From: Piscicola geometra | Taxonomy: Eukaryota > Annelida > Clitellata > Hirudinida > Piscicolidae | Direction: 5' to 3' | NCBI GenBank assembly: GCA_943735955.1 | Contig: OX030958.1 | Span: 5,279,626 to 5,343,625 of the forward strand | Length of the DNA stretch: 64,000 nt | Part shown: piece by piece, positions 10,661 through 22,500 of the stretch | How the letters are laid out: each line of letters opens with the position of its first letter | Position numbering within the stretch: the stretch's first letter is position 1 | Program-made: the position numbers and the translations under genes | The notes under the pieces: model-generated | Databases searched by the model: none | What the model was told of the DNA's origin: nothing | Seen by the model: only the letters and a program-made list of their open reading frames with translations

Positions 10661-12383
10661 TGGAAACCAGAAAGCAAAGAATAATGATGATACTGCAGAA
10701 TCAGGCCTTCGATCCATCCATCCGACTTCACCTGCAGCAGCTGAAGCAGAGACTGTCAATCCAGGATTGGTCTGCTTAGTAATTCCAGATGTTGCCCCCC
10801 AAAGACGTGACTGAGAATTGTCCCAGAAAACTCTCATCACCTCCCGAGTGGACGGAAGCCTACTAATACAGCATGAGTATTAGTAACACTATCTAAACTG
10901 CACAGATATTTTCATTCTTATGATAATTTAATGAATACTGAACGAAATCATGTTTATATTTGTATGATACAATGTATCATTGATACATATATCAAAATAG
11001 TTTAAAAACATTTAAGAGATTTTTAGATGCTTGAAAAAGCAATGCCGCCCTACTAAGACTCTTCTCAGTAGTACGTGGAATGAGACGCTACAATTAATTT
11101 CGTCAGTTTAATTCATGCCATCTCCTAGTAGATAGAGAAGAGAAGGCTGTTGTACCGTCTTGTGCAACCAAAAACCACAAGAAATATCATGAATATACCA
11201 TAGCTACTCATTAATGACTCATAAAGTATGATAAAGTATGAGCCTGTTGATATGCAATGCAGCTAAGATGAAGCGAGCAAAACAAAATAATTTTTAAAAA
11301 CATGGATAGAGTTTTTGGAAGAAGCTTTTTAGAGAAGATCCTATTTTTACAATATAGATATTTGTATAGAATATATTTAGAGAACGGAATAATTATAATA
11401 AAAACGTTTCTTATTCATTTTTTTAAAATCTCAATGGACACAAGTGATATTTGTTCATATATGAAATCTTATATTAATTTTCTTTTCTTCTGACATTTTT
11501 GCTTCTTCAAATGAAACCCTGGCCTTGGGATCTGGTCAGAGTGTCAAGACATCATCCACGCAGATTCGATCTAAGCTATTTTGTCAGCTTTTTTAAAAAT
11601 ACTTTAATTTTGGCTTTCTAGAAATAAAATATAAGTACATTCGTCGATTCCGCCTTAAAGCTAGTTTATCACTGCAACTAAGAAGTACTTTTAAACTGTT
11701 ATACTCAAATAAAATCTAGATTTGGTTAGATCTAATGGCAATGACAAAAGGCAGTCAAAGTTAGAAAAAGCCAAGGGAACTACAAGCCAGTTTCATAATT
11801 TCAGCGTGTATTGAGAAGACCGTATAACCAAACAGTAACAAAAGCAAAGCTGTAAAACTTTGTTTTGTTCGAGTATAGTAGCAATTTTATTAGATAATTA
11901 TATCGAAGCGATAAGTGAGATGTTGAAAGTAATAGTAATTAGCAATTAGAAAGATGGCGTCCCTGCCATTATAGCCAGACCATTGAACTTATTGAATGAA
12001 CAATTGTGGAATGATTCTCTCAATACACGAAGAATAAAAAGCACATGATAGTGAAAATTAAGCACTAATTTTGATTTTCAATAAATAAATGTTTAATGTT
12101 TAAATGGTTAACATTTTATCTAGTAGTGCATGAAAATCTTTAAAACGTAAGTCAGCTCAATTCTGCCTGTATTTCAACACCTACAGGGAATCGAGTGAAT
12201 ATGAGTTTAGAATATTTAAATACATTTTTTAAGCTTGAAAAAGAAGATTAAATTAAACAAATGACTATAGAAATGTTACTTTTTCTATTTTACAATCACT
12301 TAAAATTATTTTTAAATAAATCTTATTTAAAAAAACTCTTAAGATATAAAACAACATAGATTACCAGCTTCTCACAAAGGCAT
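10661..12383. other. Intergenic, no gene seen
   Basis: AT-rich with a few less AT-rich patches (about 11041-11200 and 11505-11570) that may be old repeats. No exon series or RNA gene was recognised. The right end is the 3' flank of profilin. Confidence 0.4.
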
Positions 12384-13124
12384 TCAAATGTTCTGACCCT
12401 CCAGGTAGTCAGCAATGCTTGCGACACCCTTGTTCGTGAATCCCTGCTGACAGGTCTCTGGACAGTGAGCTATCACTATGGCTATTGAAGGAAATTAGGA
12501 ATTTATTTTATCATTTTAATGCTGTTTAATGAAAAAACGTTTAGAAACCATTTTTAATACTTAAATTACCTGAATGCCATTTATTAAGAGTATTTTTATT
12601 TTATTAGTGATTAAATTCCCAAAAAACTTTTCAAATTATGTAAAACTTTAAATAAAGAGTTTTAAAAAATTCAATCAAAAGATGTTTTTTAAATGATTAA
12701 ATTTATGAGAATAAAGTACCTGTCTTTGTCTTCTGCATAGTTAGTGACCCGGCACCCTTCTTCTTGGCCAAAACCACCTTATTTTCAGTCTCTCGCAGGA
12801 ACTGGTACTTTTGATTCTCAATCACAATACCGGACGCTTGGAAGGTTGCGAAGTTGTTACTACTAAAACATTGTGCAATAGTCAGAGCTTCAGCTGGAGA
12901 AATTTTGAGAGCCTGAAAAATTAATGTTTCTATTTATTTTTTACAAAATTTGAAATTAAAAAAAACTTCCATCAATAATGTGGATATGTACGTACATGTA
13001 TGTGGTTGTCGGTGGTCCACTTAGCTCCGTTCAATCCAATAATACATCCGGTATCGGCATGGGATTGACCGGTTGGATCCTTGCAGTAGGCCATCAAGTT
13101 CTCAATGTACGAATCCCAAGACAT
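12384..13124 (-). CDS. PFN: Profilin
   Basis: Profilin is a small cytosolic actin-monomer and poly-proline-binding protein that promotes actin turnover. The coding exons are 12996-13124, 12720-12912 and 12384-12481. Together they are 420 nt and encode 139 aa, the usual animal length. The N-terminus MSWDSYIENLMAYC has the family's MSW start with an aromatic helix. The middle contains ISPAEALTIAQCF, then KYQFLRETENKVVLAKKKGA, which covers the family's K-Y-x-F-L-R strand and the conserved KKGAG turn. The C-terminal helix is VASIADYLEGQNI. Splice phases are consistent (0, 1). A pyrimidine-rich tract ending in TAG sits one base before the ATG, suggesting a spliced or trans-spliced leader. The C-terminal helix region TCQQGFTNKGV diverges from vertebrate profilins. 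Confidence 0.93.
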
Positions 13125-14112
13125 TCTAGAAGGGATAGGTTAATTTCAGGTCAAATGACGTGAAATAAAAGAAAATCAAATTAACATCCTGGTTTCATAC
13201 ACAATGGAATTTTTTCATCAATCATAGTTGCAAATTAATTGAAGAAAAATTAAATATGATTAATGAAATTTTAAAATATAAACAAACTTTGGATGCAAAT
13301 TCTAGACTAAATTTTTGCTAAAATGAATCGACCCTCAGACGGAAGCGGTAATAAGGCGTGTACGTCAAGAGCATGCGCGTATGCATTTACATTATTTTTA
13401 GGGATGGTCTCCAAACATATATATTAATAATAACGCTTGAAAATAATTCAAAAACCAAATTAATCGTGACGTTTAAGTAAAATATAGGATTTTTAAATTC
13501 CTAGAAAACTTTTTTCTTCAATTAAAAGAAAAAAAAACATTAAAACAATGTTTATATCACCACAAGGGCTATGATCTGTTGAAATGTATTATTATTTTAT
13601 TATCTCTTAGTTTTGTAAATTTTTTCACATTTATTCAGAAAAGGATGTAATTAAGATAGCTAAACTGTTAAGGTAATTGTAGAGTGCAAAGAAATAATTA
13701 CTTCATATAAACCTGTTATCTTTCTATATTATCGAGGTCGAAGTCAATTAAATCTGAAAATTAAATTTTCAAAGAATTTATATTTTCATGGCACAAGTCC
13801 AAGGCTATTATTGTGAATGCCCATTGAACAAATTTGTGTTTTCAATCTTAAAAGACCAATTTTAAATATAAGATCCAATAAATGATTAAAAAATAACAAT
13901 GTATTTCGAATGGCTTTGGCAATAAAAATTTTTAAAGCCATTAGAAGTGAATATAAAATTCAATATTTCAAACCCTCAAGCTTTTTATGACTTTTCTTAA
14001 CAATGTAAACTTCAATGTGCGTTTATTTATTTTTATTCATATGAACATAAATTATTTAGTAAATTTAAGCTGTAATTTATATTTGAGTAATAAAAACAAA
14101 TTATGTTAAGTC
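13125..14112. other. Intergenic between profilin and the DYDC-like gene
   Basis: AT-rich. It holds the profilin 5' flank and the 3' flank of the DYDC-like gene. TTTATT motifs on the plus strand near 14020 could supply the latter's AATAAA signal. No further gene seen. Confidence 0.4.
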
Positions 14113-14129
14113 ACTATCATCAAAAACAT

Positions 14130-14335
14130 CATGACATCTCCATCATTATCACTTTACCATCAATATCACATCTCCATTATTATCACTTTACTATCATTAT
14201 CACATCTCCATCATTATCACATCTCCATCATTATCACATCTCCATCATTATCACATCTCCATCATTATCACATCTCCATCATTATCACATCTCCATCATT
14301 ATCACATCTCCATCATTATCACATCTCCATCATCA
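14130..14335. repeat. 17-bp minisatellite
   Basis: About 12 tandem copies of CACATCTCCATCATTAT occur. The first few are degenerate and the later ones nearly perfect. The array ends 18 bp from the DYDC-like stop codon, so it probably lies in that gene's 3' UTR. ORFs in it reading HYHISII are repeat artefacts. Confidence 0.92.
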
Positions 14336-14352
14336 CTTCTATCTTTCCTTTC

Positions 14353-15452
14353 TTATTTTTCTGTCGACTCTTCTGGTTCATCCTCATTCTGCACGGAACT
14401 GTGGGTGGACTCTTCGTAGGCGTTCACTCCTATTTCTATCGTGAAGTCAGACGAAGTTTCTGTTTGTGGGTTTTTTATTCATTTAACTTCCGTAAAATTC
14501 AAGAAAACTTTTTAGTTTTTAAATATTCACTGATGATCAGCTTAAATCAAATTCATTATTAAAATATAATACATTCTTACTAGTCTTCGACAAGGATATA
14601 TCTTCATCATCCTCTTCCAAAGCCTTTTTTTCTTCCTCTTTCGCCATTCTTGCTAAGCGAGAAAGTTCCTCAAGTTCTGCTTCTCTCTGTGTAGTTAGGA
14701 TTAAAAAATGCAAAATTTTCTCTTTTTCACTAATTTCCATTTGAATACATGAAAATAAAAAATAGTTTCTTCATATAATATGTAAACACATACTTATTGT
14801 TTGAATATTAAGAGAATGAATTTTTATTATTTTGACGTCTTAAATTTAAAAAATTAAAATGTAAGCCTTAATTTGATAAAAATGTGTTGGAGACTCTATA
14901 ATAAAAAATAAACAGAAAAATTCATAATGTGACAATGTCATATTGAGACATACGATACTTGAGACCGACGAAACAGATATTTTTATTTCGGCCGAAACCG
15001 AAATTAGGCCGAAATTAAAATCCCATTTTCGGCCGAAACCGAAATTAAGCCGAAATTGAATATCAATTTTCGGCCGAAACCGAAATTCAACCGAAATTGT
15101 AATCAGATTTTCGGCCGAAACCGAAGCCGAAACCGAAATTTTTTCCAACTTTTATTAAAAATGAAAAAATAGTATTTAACGATGACAATGCCAGTTTAAT
15201 AAGTAAATCCAAATAAGCGTATATTTTAAGCCGAAAATAAAAGTTTTTCAACAAAAATTTATTGATGTTGTCAGGCATTGCTTTGGTCAGACTGACATTT
15301 TGTAAAAAACTTTCAAATAGGATTCAACGACATTCTCATAATTTATTTTTGAATTAATTATTCGAAGTCAAATCTTCTCGTTCTTTCGACTTATATTTCA
15401 AAGCATGGATATCTAGAATTCCACATGCTTGTATTTCTTATTCGAATAATGT

Positions 15453-15527
<75 letters not shown>

Positions 15528-16562
15528 TGTGTGTGTGTGTACCTCTAATAAATCTGGATCATTGCCAAAGATGCATTTAACTTTCCCATCACATCTAATA
15601 GATATCTAATAGAGATGAGAATCGAACCCAAACTTAATAATTCGAGTTCGATTGAGGATATACAGATACTTACTTTTGACAATAGCATTTTTTTAAACAA
15701 ATGTTTTAAGGAAAAGAATTTGCTTAAAAAAAGTCTTGTTAAATATCATCATTGAACGTATGCCAATTACTTAAATTTCAAATACATGATTGTTGTTCCA
15801 GATGCTTGTATATGTATATTTTATTCGAATAATTAGTCTGATGACACCCATAAATCAATCAACCACGATAACTAATAGATATCTAATAGAGAATCGAATC
15901 CGAACTTAATAGTTCGATTGAGGATACAGATATATCAGATAAACTACATAAATAAATAGAAATTTCGGTTTTTCGGTAAATATGAGATCCATTTCGGCCG
16001 AAACCGAAATTGAGCCAAAATTACAAAATTATTTTTGGCCGAAACCGAAAAACTGCCGAAATTGTAAGATTAGATTCGGCCGAAACCGAAAAAAGGCCGA
16101 AACTAAGAAAATTGGCAATTTCGGCGCCGAAACCGAAACCGAACCAAATTTCGGTCGGTCTCTATACGATACTTTCTAAAGTTCACAAACCCGGAGTCTT
16201 TCATGTTCTTCTTGTTCCTGTCTCAACCTTTCCAGCAACAACCTCTCTAGCCTGTCTCTTTCCAGTTGTTTCTCTAGCTTCATTTTTTCAATCAACTTCT
16301 TTTCTTCTGAATCCTAGAATTTAAAAAATTTTCTTTACAAATTGTAACAACTTTTCATCATGGTTTCAAAACTTTTTTCTACTTCCATTTGAAATCTTAA
16401 TTAACAATTTATCACCTGAGAATCTTTTTTCAGCCTTTTCTCGTACTTATACAACCACAATGCGATATATTCAATAGGGTCCAGGGGTTTCTTAAAACAA
16501 ACCTCAGCCAAACATTCTGCTAAAGGCTTTTTCATCACTTTATTCAAATATTCCGAATCCAT
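14353..16562 (-). CDS. DYDC: Dpy-30-motif protein, DYDC1/2-like
   Basis: The coding exons are 16416-16562, 16191-16313, 14581-14686 and 14353-14459, with phases 0, 0 and 1. The total of 483 nt encodes 160 aa. Residues about 3-49 form a Dpy-30 dimerisation motif: LAECLAEVCFKKPLDPIEYI followed by ALWLYKYEKRLKKD. The hallmark is the conserved x-x-P-x-D-P-I-x-Y-(I/L)-A-x-W-(L/I)-Y-K-Y of DYDC proteins. Residues about 50-115 are a charged Glu/Lys/Arg-rich coiled coil (LERLLLERLRQEQEEHERL), as in DYDC1. The tail is acidic and ends EPEESTEK. Dpy-30/DD folds typically dock AKAP-like helices, and DYDC proteins are linked to sperm and cilia. It is divergent from a MORN gene, which fits a ciliary role. 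The second intron carries a MITE-like insertion. A pyrimidine-AG lies one base before the ATG. Confidence 0.85.
14961..16163. mobile_element. Non-autonomous DNA-transposon-like element (MITE) with iterated CGGCCGAAACCGAAATT arms
   Basis: The element is flanked by an exact duplication, ATACGATACTT, at 14950-14960 and 16164-16174. Its ends are inverted: GAGACCGAC at the left and GTCGGTCTC at the right. Both subterminal arms (about 14985-15145 and 15990-16140) contain repeats of about 42 bp built on the palindromic motif TTCGGCCGAAACCGAAATT. The centre is AT-rich with a (GT)n run and an internal duplication (about 15594-15660 and 15868-15930, each with CTAATAGATATCTAATAGAG). No transposase ORF is present. 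It lies in intron 2 of the DYDC-like gene, 27 bp from the exon-2 donor. A 10-11-bp target duplication would suit a Mutator-type mobiliser, but that assignment is a guess. Confidence 0.75.
15450..15540. repeat. (GT)n microsatellite
   Basis: About 45 dinucleotide units with rare interruptions, inside the centre of the MITE-like element. Confidence 0.95.
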
Positions 16563-17458
16563 TCTGACAGTTGCAGCTTAAAAACTAAACCTCTTTTTGA
16601 AATGTATATTTTTTTTCTTAGCAACAGTTTTGAAAACAATTTAATAAACGGTTGCTATGATACCCTTTAAGACTTAAAGTTTAAGTATTGGAAGGAAATT
16701 AGAGAAAAAATGATCAAATATCTTTAGGTAAACATTTTAAACTTATTTCACTTTAGTCGATTTTCTTAAATATTTGTGTAAAATTCTATTCTAGTAAAAA
16801 AATACCTTGAAAAAGTAACCAATTCGCCTACACACGTCATTGTAGAGAATATGCTAAACATTTCAAAGTACTGATCAATCGAATAAAAAATCTAATGTTA
16901 AAAATTCACTTCATATTAACTTAATATTATTAAGTAACTAAATTTTAGATAAAAGATTAAGTTAATACTTAACAAGTTTATTAATTCTATCATTCAGTTA
17001 ACTCATTTCATTCATAAATGGGAATACAGGTTAACAGTTTATTTTAAAAATTATTATTGAAAATATAATATAATTATTGAAAAAAATTAATAAAGAACTT
17101 TCTATAATCAGTTACCGTTTACTAAAAAAAATTTACATTCACAGGTTTTTTACGTTTTTCAAATATCTGGGAAATCATATTATTTTGAGGGTTAATGTCA
17201 GCTAATAGAAAAATAATTTAAACCTTAATACATTTTACTAAATATTTAGGCACTGATAATTAGAAAGTTTTCTTTCGCTAATAAATCGCAATCATATGCA
17301 TTTGAAAAACAAATTCAATACAGAGTTCTGGCTAAGCCATCAAAATATTTCAACAAATATTTCAACAAATAAAACATACAAATCTTTGAATTGACGGCTT
17401 TGAATGAAAGTTCAATGAGGTACACATCCCGTATTAAGAGGAACAATTTCCATTTCAG
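16563..17458. other. Divergent intergenic region between the DYDC-like and MORN genes
   Basis: About 0.9 kb of AT-rich DNA separates the minus-strand DYDC-like start from the first certain MORN exon, so it may act as a bidirectional promoter region. A candidate MORN start exon is at 17018-17029 (ATG GGA ATA CAG before a GTTAAC donor), whose phase 0 fits the acceptor at 17459. That call is weak. Confidence 0.35.
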
Positions 17459-18863
17459 AAGCAAAAAACGCTCAAGAAAGCCTTCAAATACGACGGAGAC
17501 TTGGACGAATTGTTCCGGCCGCACGGAATTGGAGTGGGCTTTTACAATGGCACGGAGATCTACTCCGGCAGCTATGTCAACGGCCTCAAACACGGCTTTG
17601 GAGAATACAAGTAAAATAAATCTATTAGATTCTTTAATATTAAATTATTTCTTTTAATGTTAAAAATGAATTTTATTAGTCTTTTTTATTTTATTCAATG
17701 TTTAGATTATATTTTTATAAGTAAACTCACCAATGCTTTTTTTATAGATACTCCAACGGAGAATTTTACAGAGGACATTTCAACAAGGGCAGAAGGCAGG
17801 GGAGAGGATTTTACCTCTACAGTGATAGTTCCGTCTATCGAGGTGATAATATTCAACGTTTATAAACCAACATTAGGATTAATGTATATTGAACTTTATA
17901 ATGTTAATAAATGTTTGATTATTTCAAAATGCCATGATTGATGTATATTTATTCTAAACGCACGGTCTCAACAATTATTCAGGATACTGGAAAAACAATC
18001 AAAGGTACTGCAAAGGCACCATGACGTATTGGAACGGAGACGTTTTCTCTGGAACGTGGCTGGAAGGTCTCAAGAATGGAGACGGCATCTTTTACTTCAA
18101 GTCCTGCGACGTTACAATCACCTCCACCTGGAACAATGGAGTCAGAGACGTGACGAAGGACCGTCTGCTGGACGCTAGCAAAGACCTTACTGAGTTCTTA
18201 TCGCGGGCTGAAGAGTGGGGCGATGAGGCGTTGAAACAAAGAAAGTCACTTGAGAAGCTGACAGAAGGTTCTGGAAGTCATGAGCTGGAAGAGCAGGTTG
18301 AAGCTGCCAGTGAACAGGAACAAGACGAAGATTGCGAACCTTCTCAAGGTGAAAATAATTTGAAAGGTGTACAGAACGAGACATTTGAGCAAGAAAAAGA
18401 AGAAGAAGAAGACGAAGAAGACAAGGAACAAGAGGAAGATAAAGGTGAATATCTTGAGCAAGAAGAGGAGGAGGAGTGTGAGAATGTGCATACGAACAAT
18501 GAAGCACGCAAGAATGATGACGTAGAAGAAAACCTTGCTGATGCAAAGACCGAAGATGAAACTAGAGTAGGAAATAAATCTTATGAAGAAGATGTTGAGA
18601 AAGAAGAAATGAGCGAGAGAGAAGAAAATGTTGAAAATGAAGAAAACTTTGATAATGAAGTAAATGAAGAAAATTTTGATAATGAATTAAATGAAGAAAA
18701 TGATGAAAATGAAGAAAAAATTAAAAAAGTTGAAGAAACAGACAATGAAAGCAAAAAGGATTCAACTTATGAACCAAAATCTAAAGAACGGAGCGAAGTG
18801 CTCAGTATGAAGAAAGATGATTCGAGCCTTGAAGCAAGCGTCAGTCTAGCCTTAAACTCATAG
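17459..18863 (+). CDS. MORN-repeat protein with Glu-rich C-terminus (radial-spoke/RSPH1-like)
   Basis: Coding exons are 17459-17610, 17748-17842 and 17983-18863 (stop TAG), with joining phases 2 and 1. The 5' exon with the ATG is not certain; a four-codon exon at 17018-17029 would fit in phase. The exons seen encode about 375 aa. Residues about 10-125 hold five MORN repeats of about 23 residues with the YxGxxxxGxxxGxGxxxxxxG pattern, for example YSGSYVNGLKHGFGEY, YRGHFNKGRRQGRGFY and FSGTWLEGLKNGDGIF. MORN repeats form an elongated beta scaffold common in axonemal and membrane-associated proteins. From about residue 170 onward the protein is very acidic, with long Glu/Asp-rich and NEE(N/D)FDNE repeats. 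An AATAAA lies at 18892-18897. The assignment to RSPH1 specifically is tentative; MORN3/MORN5 or another MORN protein is possible. Confidence 0.85.
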
Positions 18864-18891
18864 TTAATCTATATCATGAGTTCTTCCTCTG

Positions 18892-18897
18892 AATAAA
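18892..18897 (+). terminator. AATAAA polyadenylation signal
   Basis: Canonical hexamer 28 nt after the MORN gene stop codon. Confidence 0.6.
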
Positions 18898-19560
18898 TGT
18901 TATGGTTTTGGATTATATTAATTAATACTTGTTAAAAATTAATTTTATGTTTAAATAAAAAGACTAATTTTGTTAGTTCTTTTTGTTTATAAAGTTCTAG
19001 GTATTTGATACATCCATTCCTTAAAAAAATATTTTTTATACAAAACATCTATAGATAGTATAGATACTCAAATATATTTATAGTTTTTGTTTTACCTGAA
19101 GTACACCTACATTAACTTTTAAAAGAGTTTTACCTGTAAATAATGTGAATATTAGAAAATCTTAGACATACAAAAATAACCAACAAAACTTGGACTCTGA
19201 CAATTTAAAGCGAAAAAATGTAATTATGATTTTTCATACTAAATGTAGTTTCAATTAACAACGATTGTTATTAAAAGTTGAGAAGTACAAAAATTTGTCT
19301 AAAAAATTAAATTCACAAAAATTTAGTTTATTCAATTATTTTCTATATAATAATAAAAAAATACTTCGTAAAAATACTTTTTTGATTTGAGTTAAAGTTT
19401 GTTTTTAGAAAAAATACCTAACATATTTTTCTATATTTATATTTTCCTATTAAGTTCCTTATTTATCGAGCCTTCCTCCCTTTTCCTTAACTAATAAAAT
19501 ACTACCAATGAGTTAAATACCTGTTTTAGAATACTATTACTGAGCGAAGCCAGCAACAGC
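18898..19560. other. Intergenic between the MORN and Ig-domain genes
   Basis: AT-rich and without exons. Near its right end, CCTGTTTTAG at about 19521-19530 looks like a 3' splice site about 30 bp before the Ig-gene ATG, so a 5'-UTR intron or a trans-splice acceptor is possible. Confidence 0.4.
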
Positions 19561-22500
19561 ATGGCAGCGCCTTCGATCATCTTGCCTTCATTGAAACAGC
19601 AAGGTCAAGTGGGTGGGCCACTGACCCTGAAGGTGGAAGTCAAAGGAGCGCCATTGTCAGCGATTAAATGGCAGGTAGGTAGGAAAAGAATAAAGGAGAG
19701 CTCAAAATACCACTTGATATACAATCCGGAGAATGGCGAGTACGGTCTGGACATAAAAAAAGTGACGGAAGAGTTGAAGGAAGGAGTGTGGGTGGTCGCC
19801 TCGAACCTCCATGGAGAGGATTGCTGCCACATCGATGTGGACTTGAAAGATTCAGAGAAGGAAGTTCCACAAGACTATGAAAGTCTAAAACGTTAGTAAA
19901 ATGCTTTTTATATTCAACGATATTATTTTTTGTTTAAATACTTTACAAATTCATTTTTAGAATCCCTTTCGTTGAAACGAGCCAAGACCAGAACTATTTC
20001 GAGTTCGAACGAGCAATTAGACAACTCTAACAACCGGTCAAAGAGCTTGCAAATCAATAAAAACAATAAAGGATTCAACAAAGATCAAATTAATAAAAGC
20101 ATGAGTATGAATGAAGATGAAAGCAAACCTGAAGAGGAGTTGGTGAAGAATAAATATACGATTAAAAGCGGAAACTCAGTGAAAAATAGGAGCGCATCTT
20201 TAAACAGAAAAAATAACAGTAATACTATCAATAGTGGTGAAACTTCGACGGTAGATAGTGTAGAAAGGAAGACAAAAAAAGAGGTATTAAAAAAAGATTC
20301 AGAAAGCAGTGAAAGTGAAATAAAAGTCTATGAAAATGAGCCTTTCAAAAGCAGCAAATTCCAGAATGGAGGGTTGACTAGGGAAACTAGTTTCAAAAAA
20401 TATGAAACAGTAGTTCAAGGTGAAGATACAAGAAATGGCATAAAAGAAGAATTAAGTTTCAATAACGTTGCAAGAAGAAAAAATAGGGCTAGCAAAATAG
20501 TAAAAGAAAAGATAGAAGAATACAACAAATTTGAAGATGACAATGAGTTGTGGGCGTTGTACGGGCAGAACATCGTTGTACTGTGTAAAAATTATTTGAA
20601 AAAGTCCGAGTCTGAAGAAGACAAATATAAAGAAAATTATGATGATGATGAAGAGGAAGAAGGTGAAGAAGAAGAAGAAGAAGAAGAAGAAGAAGAAGAA
20701 GAAGAAGAAGAGGAAGAGGAAGAAGAAGATAATGAAGATGAGGATGAAGAAGAAGGAGAATATGAGAATGAAGAAGATGATGATGAAGAATATGAAAAAG
20801 AAGAAGATGATGGTAAAGAAGATGAAGAAGAAGAAATAGATGAAGAGGAAGAAGATAAAGAAGATGATGATGTTGAAGAAGAAGATTATAAAAAACACGT
20901 TGAAGATGAAAAAATTAAATTTGGTAACCATAAAGCTAAAATACCTAAAAAAGATAATTTAGTTATTATTGATAACAAACCTATAAACACTAATCCAGAA
21001 AAAGAAATAAAAAAAAAGAATAATAAAAATGATTATAAAGATAATCTGCTTACTGGTTTTATGGACAAATACAAAAATTCCAATGAAAATTTATATATGG
21101 AAAAAAATGTATCAAAAAAAGAACCTGGAAGGAAAGAAAGTTTAAAAGATAAAAAGAATACTGATGAAATAAAAAATCCTTCTAACAAAAAAGAAAATAA
21201 AACAGAAAAAGTTGTTAAAATGAACAATGATTATGAAGAAACTGTATCAGAGTATAGTGATGATGAAAAGAGCGAAATTAATTTAGTTGTTATTGATGCT
21301 AAACCTATAAATACTAAACAAGACAAAGATGTAAATCCTGTAAGATCCAATTACATTATTGAAGTGCCAAAGATGGCATCTAAGGCGACAATTGATTCGT
21401 TTTCAAACTCCAGTTATGAAGTCGATGAAACAAAAAAAGAGCTAGACAATAAATACAAACCAGTCGACAATACAACAAAAAAATCTAATTACAATTTTTC
21501 TTTAAACCATAAGTTTCCGCTGATACCAGCTTCAGGATCAAAAACTTCTTCACAAATAAAACCTCAAATTTCCCCTCCAAAAACATCAATTCACATGCCA
21601 CAACCACCAAAAACCATAATAAACATCTTGCCACCAACACCAGTTGCGGCCATCCCTAAGCCAGAGTTTACGGTACAAACGACCACAAATAAGACAACAC
21701 CAGTTTCACTCCCATCTACAGCCACAACGACATTTTTGATTACAAATACAACCCCAAAAACAGTGACAGCTTCAACATCAACGACAACTGCAAAAACAAC
21801 GACAGCTACCACGATTGAACAAAAACCTCCAATTATTTCAAAGCCTCCTCACAAAGCAGACAATAAAGCGTCTACTCTCACGACTTACCTCACCCATAAA
21901 AGGACTGGCCAGCTTCAAAACACTATCAGAAAACAAAAACAGGCGGACAGACAACGCTGCAGATCAGTTGATCTTCTGAAAGATGCCACTGATGATGAAG
22001 ATAGTTTCATGACAGAAGGAGGAGACAGAGATAGCCGTCAAAGATTCAGATCGGAAACGAGTAATTCTCGCTACAATTTGTCGGGTAGTTTTTCAAAGTC
22101 CAACATGACACCAACAAGAAGTGAAGAGATTCTGATAATAAAAAAAGGGGGTAGTAGCAAAAGGTTGAATCGAATTATGAATGAAAGTTTTGATATGGGT
22201 AGTTACAGCAGTCTGCATAAAAGCAACCCGAGTCTGGACCGTAGTATGGGTCAAGAAAGTTGTGGTCTTGGAAAAAGAACTTTGAGTAGAGAATGGAAGG
22301 TAGTCACGGTAACTACTACTGAAGAAACATTCGTGGTAGATGCTGATAAAAAAACTAAAACTAAAACAATCGAAACATCCACTGAAGATCTTTGTGATCC
22401 ATCCGAAAAAAAAAGTTTTTCAAATGATACAAAACCATTTAAAAAGATAATTCCGGGTAAAAATGAACAAGACAGAAATATTGGAACACAAACCAGCCAA

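Noticed and set aside
14103..14562. ORFs of HYHISII repeats; possible CRISPR-like array
   Set aside because: A 17-bp head-to-tail minisatellite with no unique spacers, so neither coding nor CRISPR.
20452..20931. Phe-rich antisense ORF
   Set aside because: Reverse complement of the Glu/Asp-rich tract of the Ig-domain gene.
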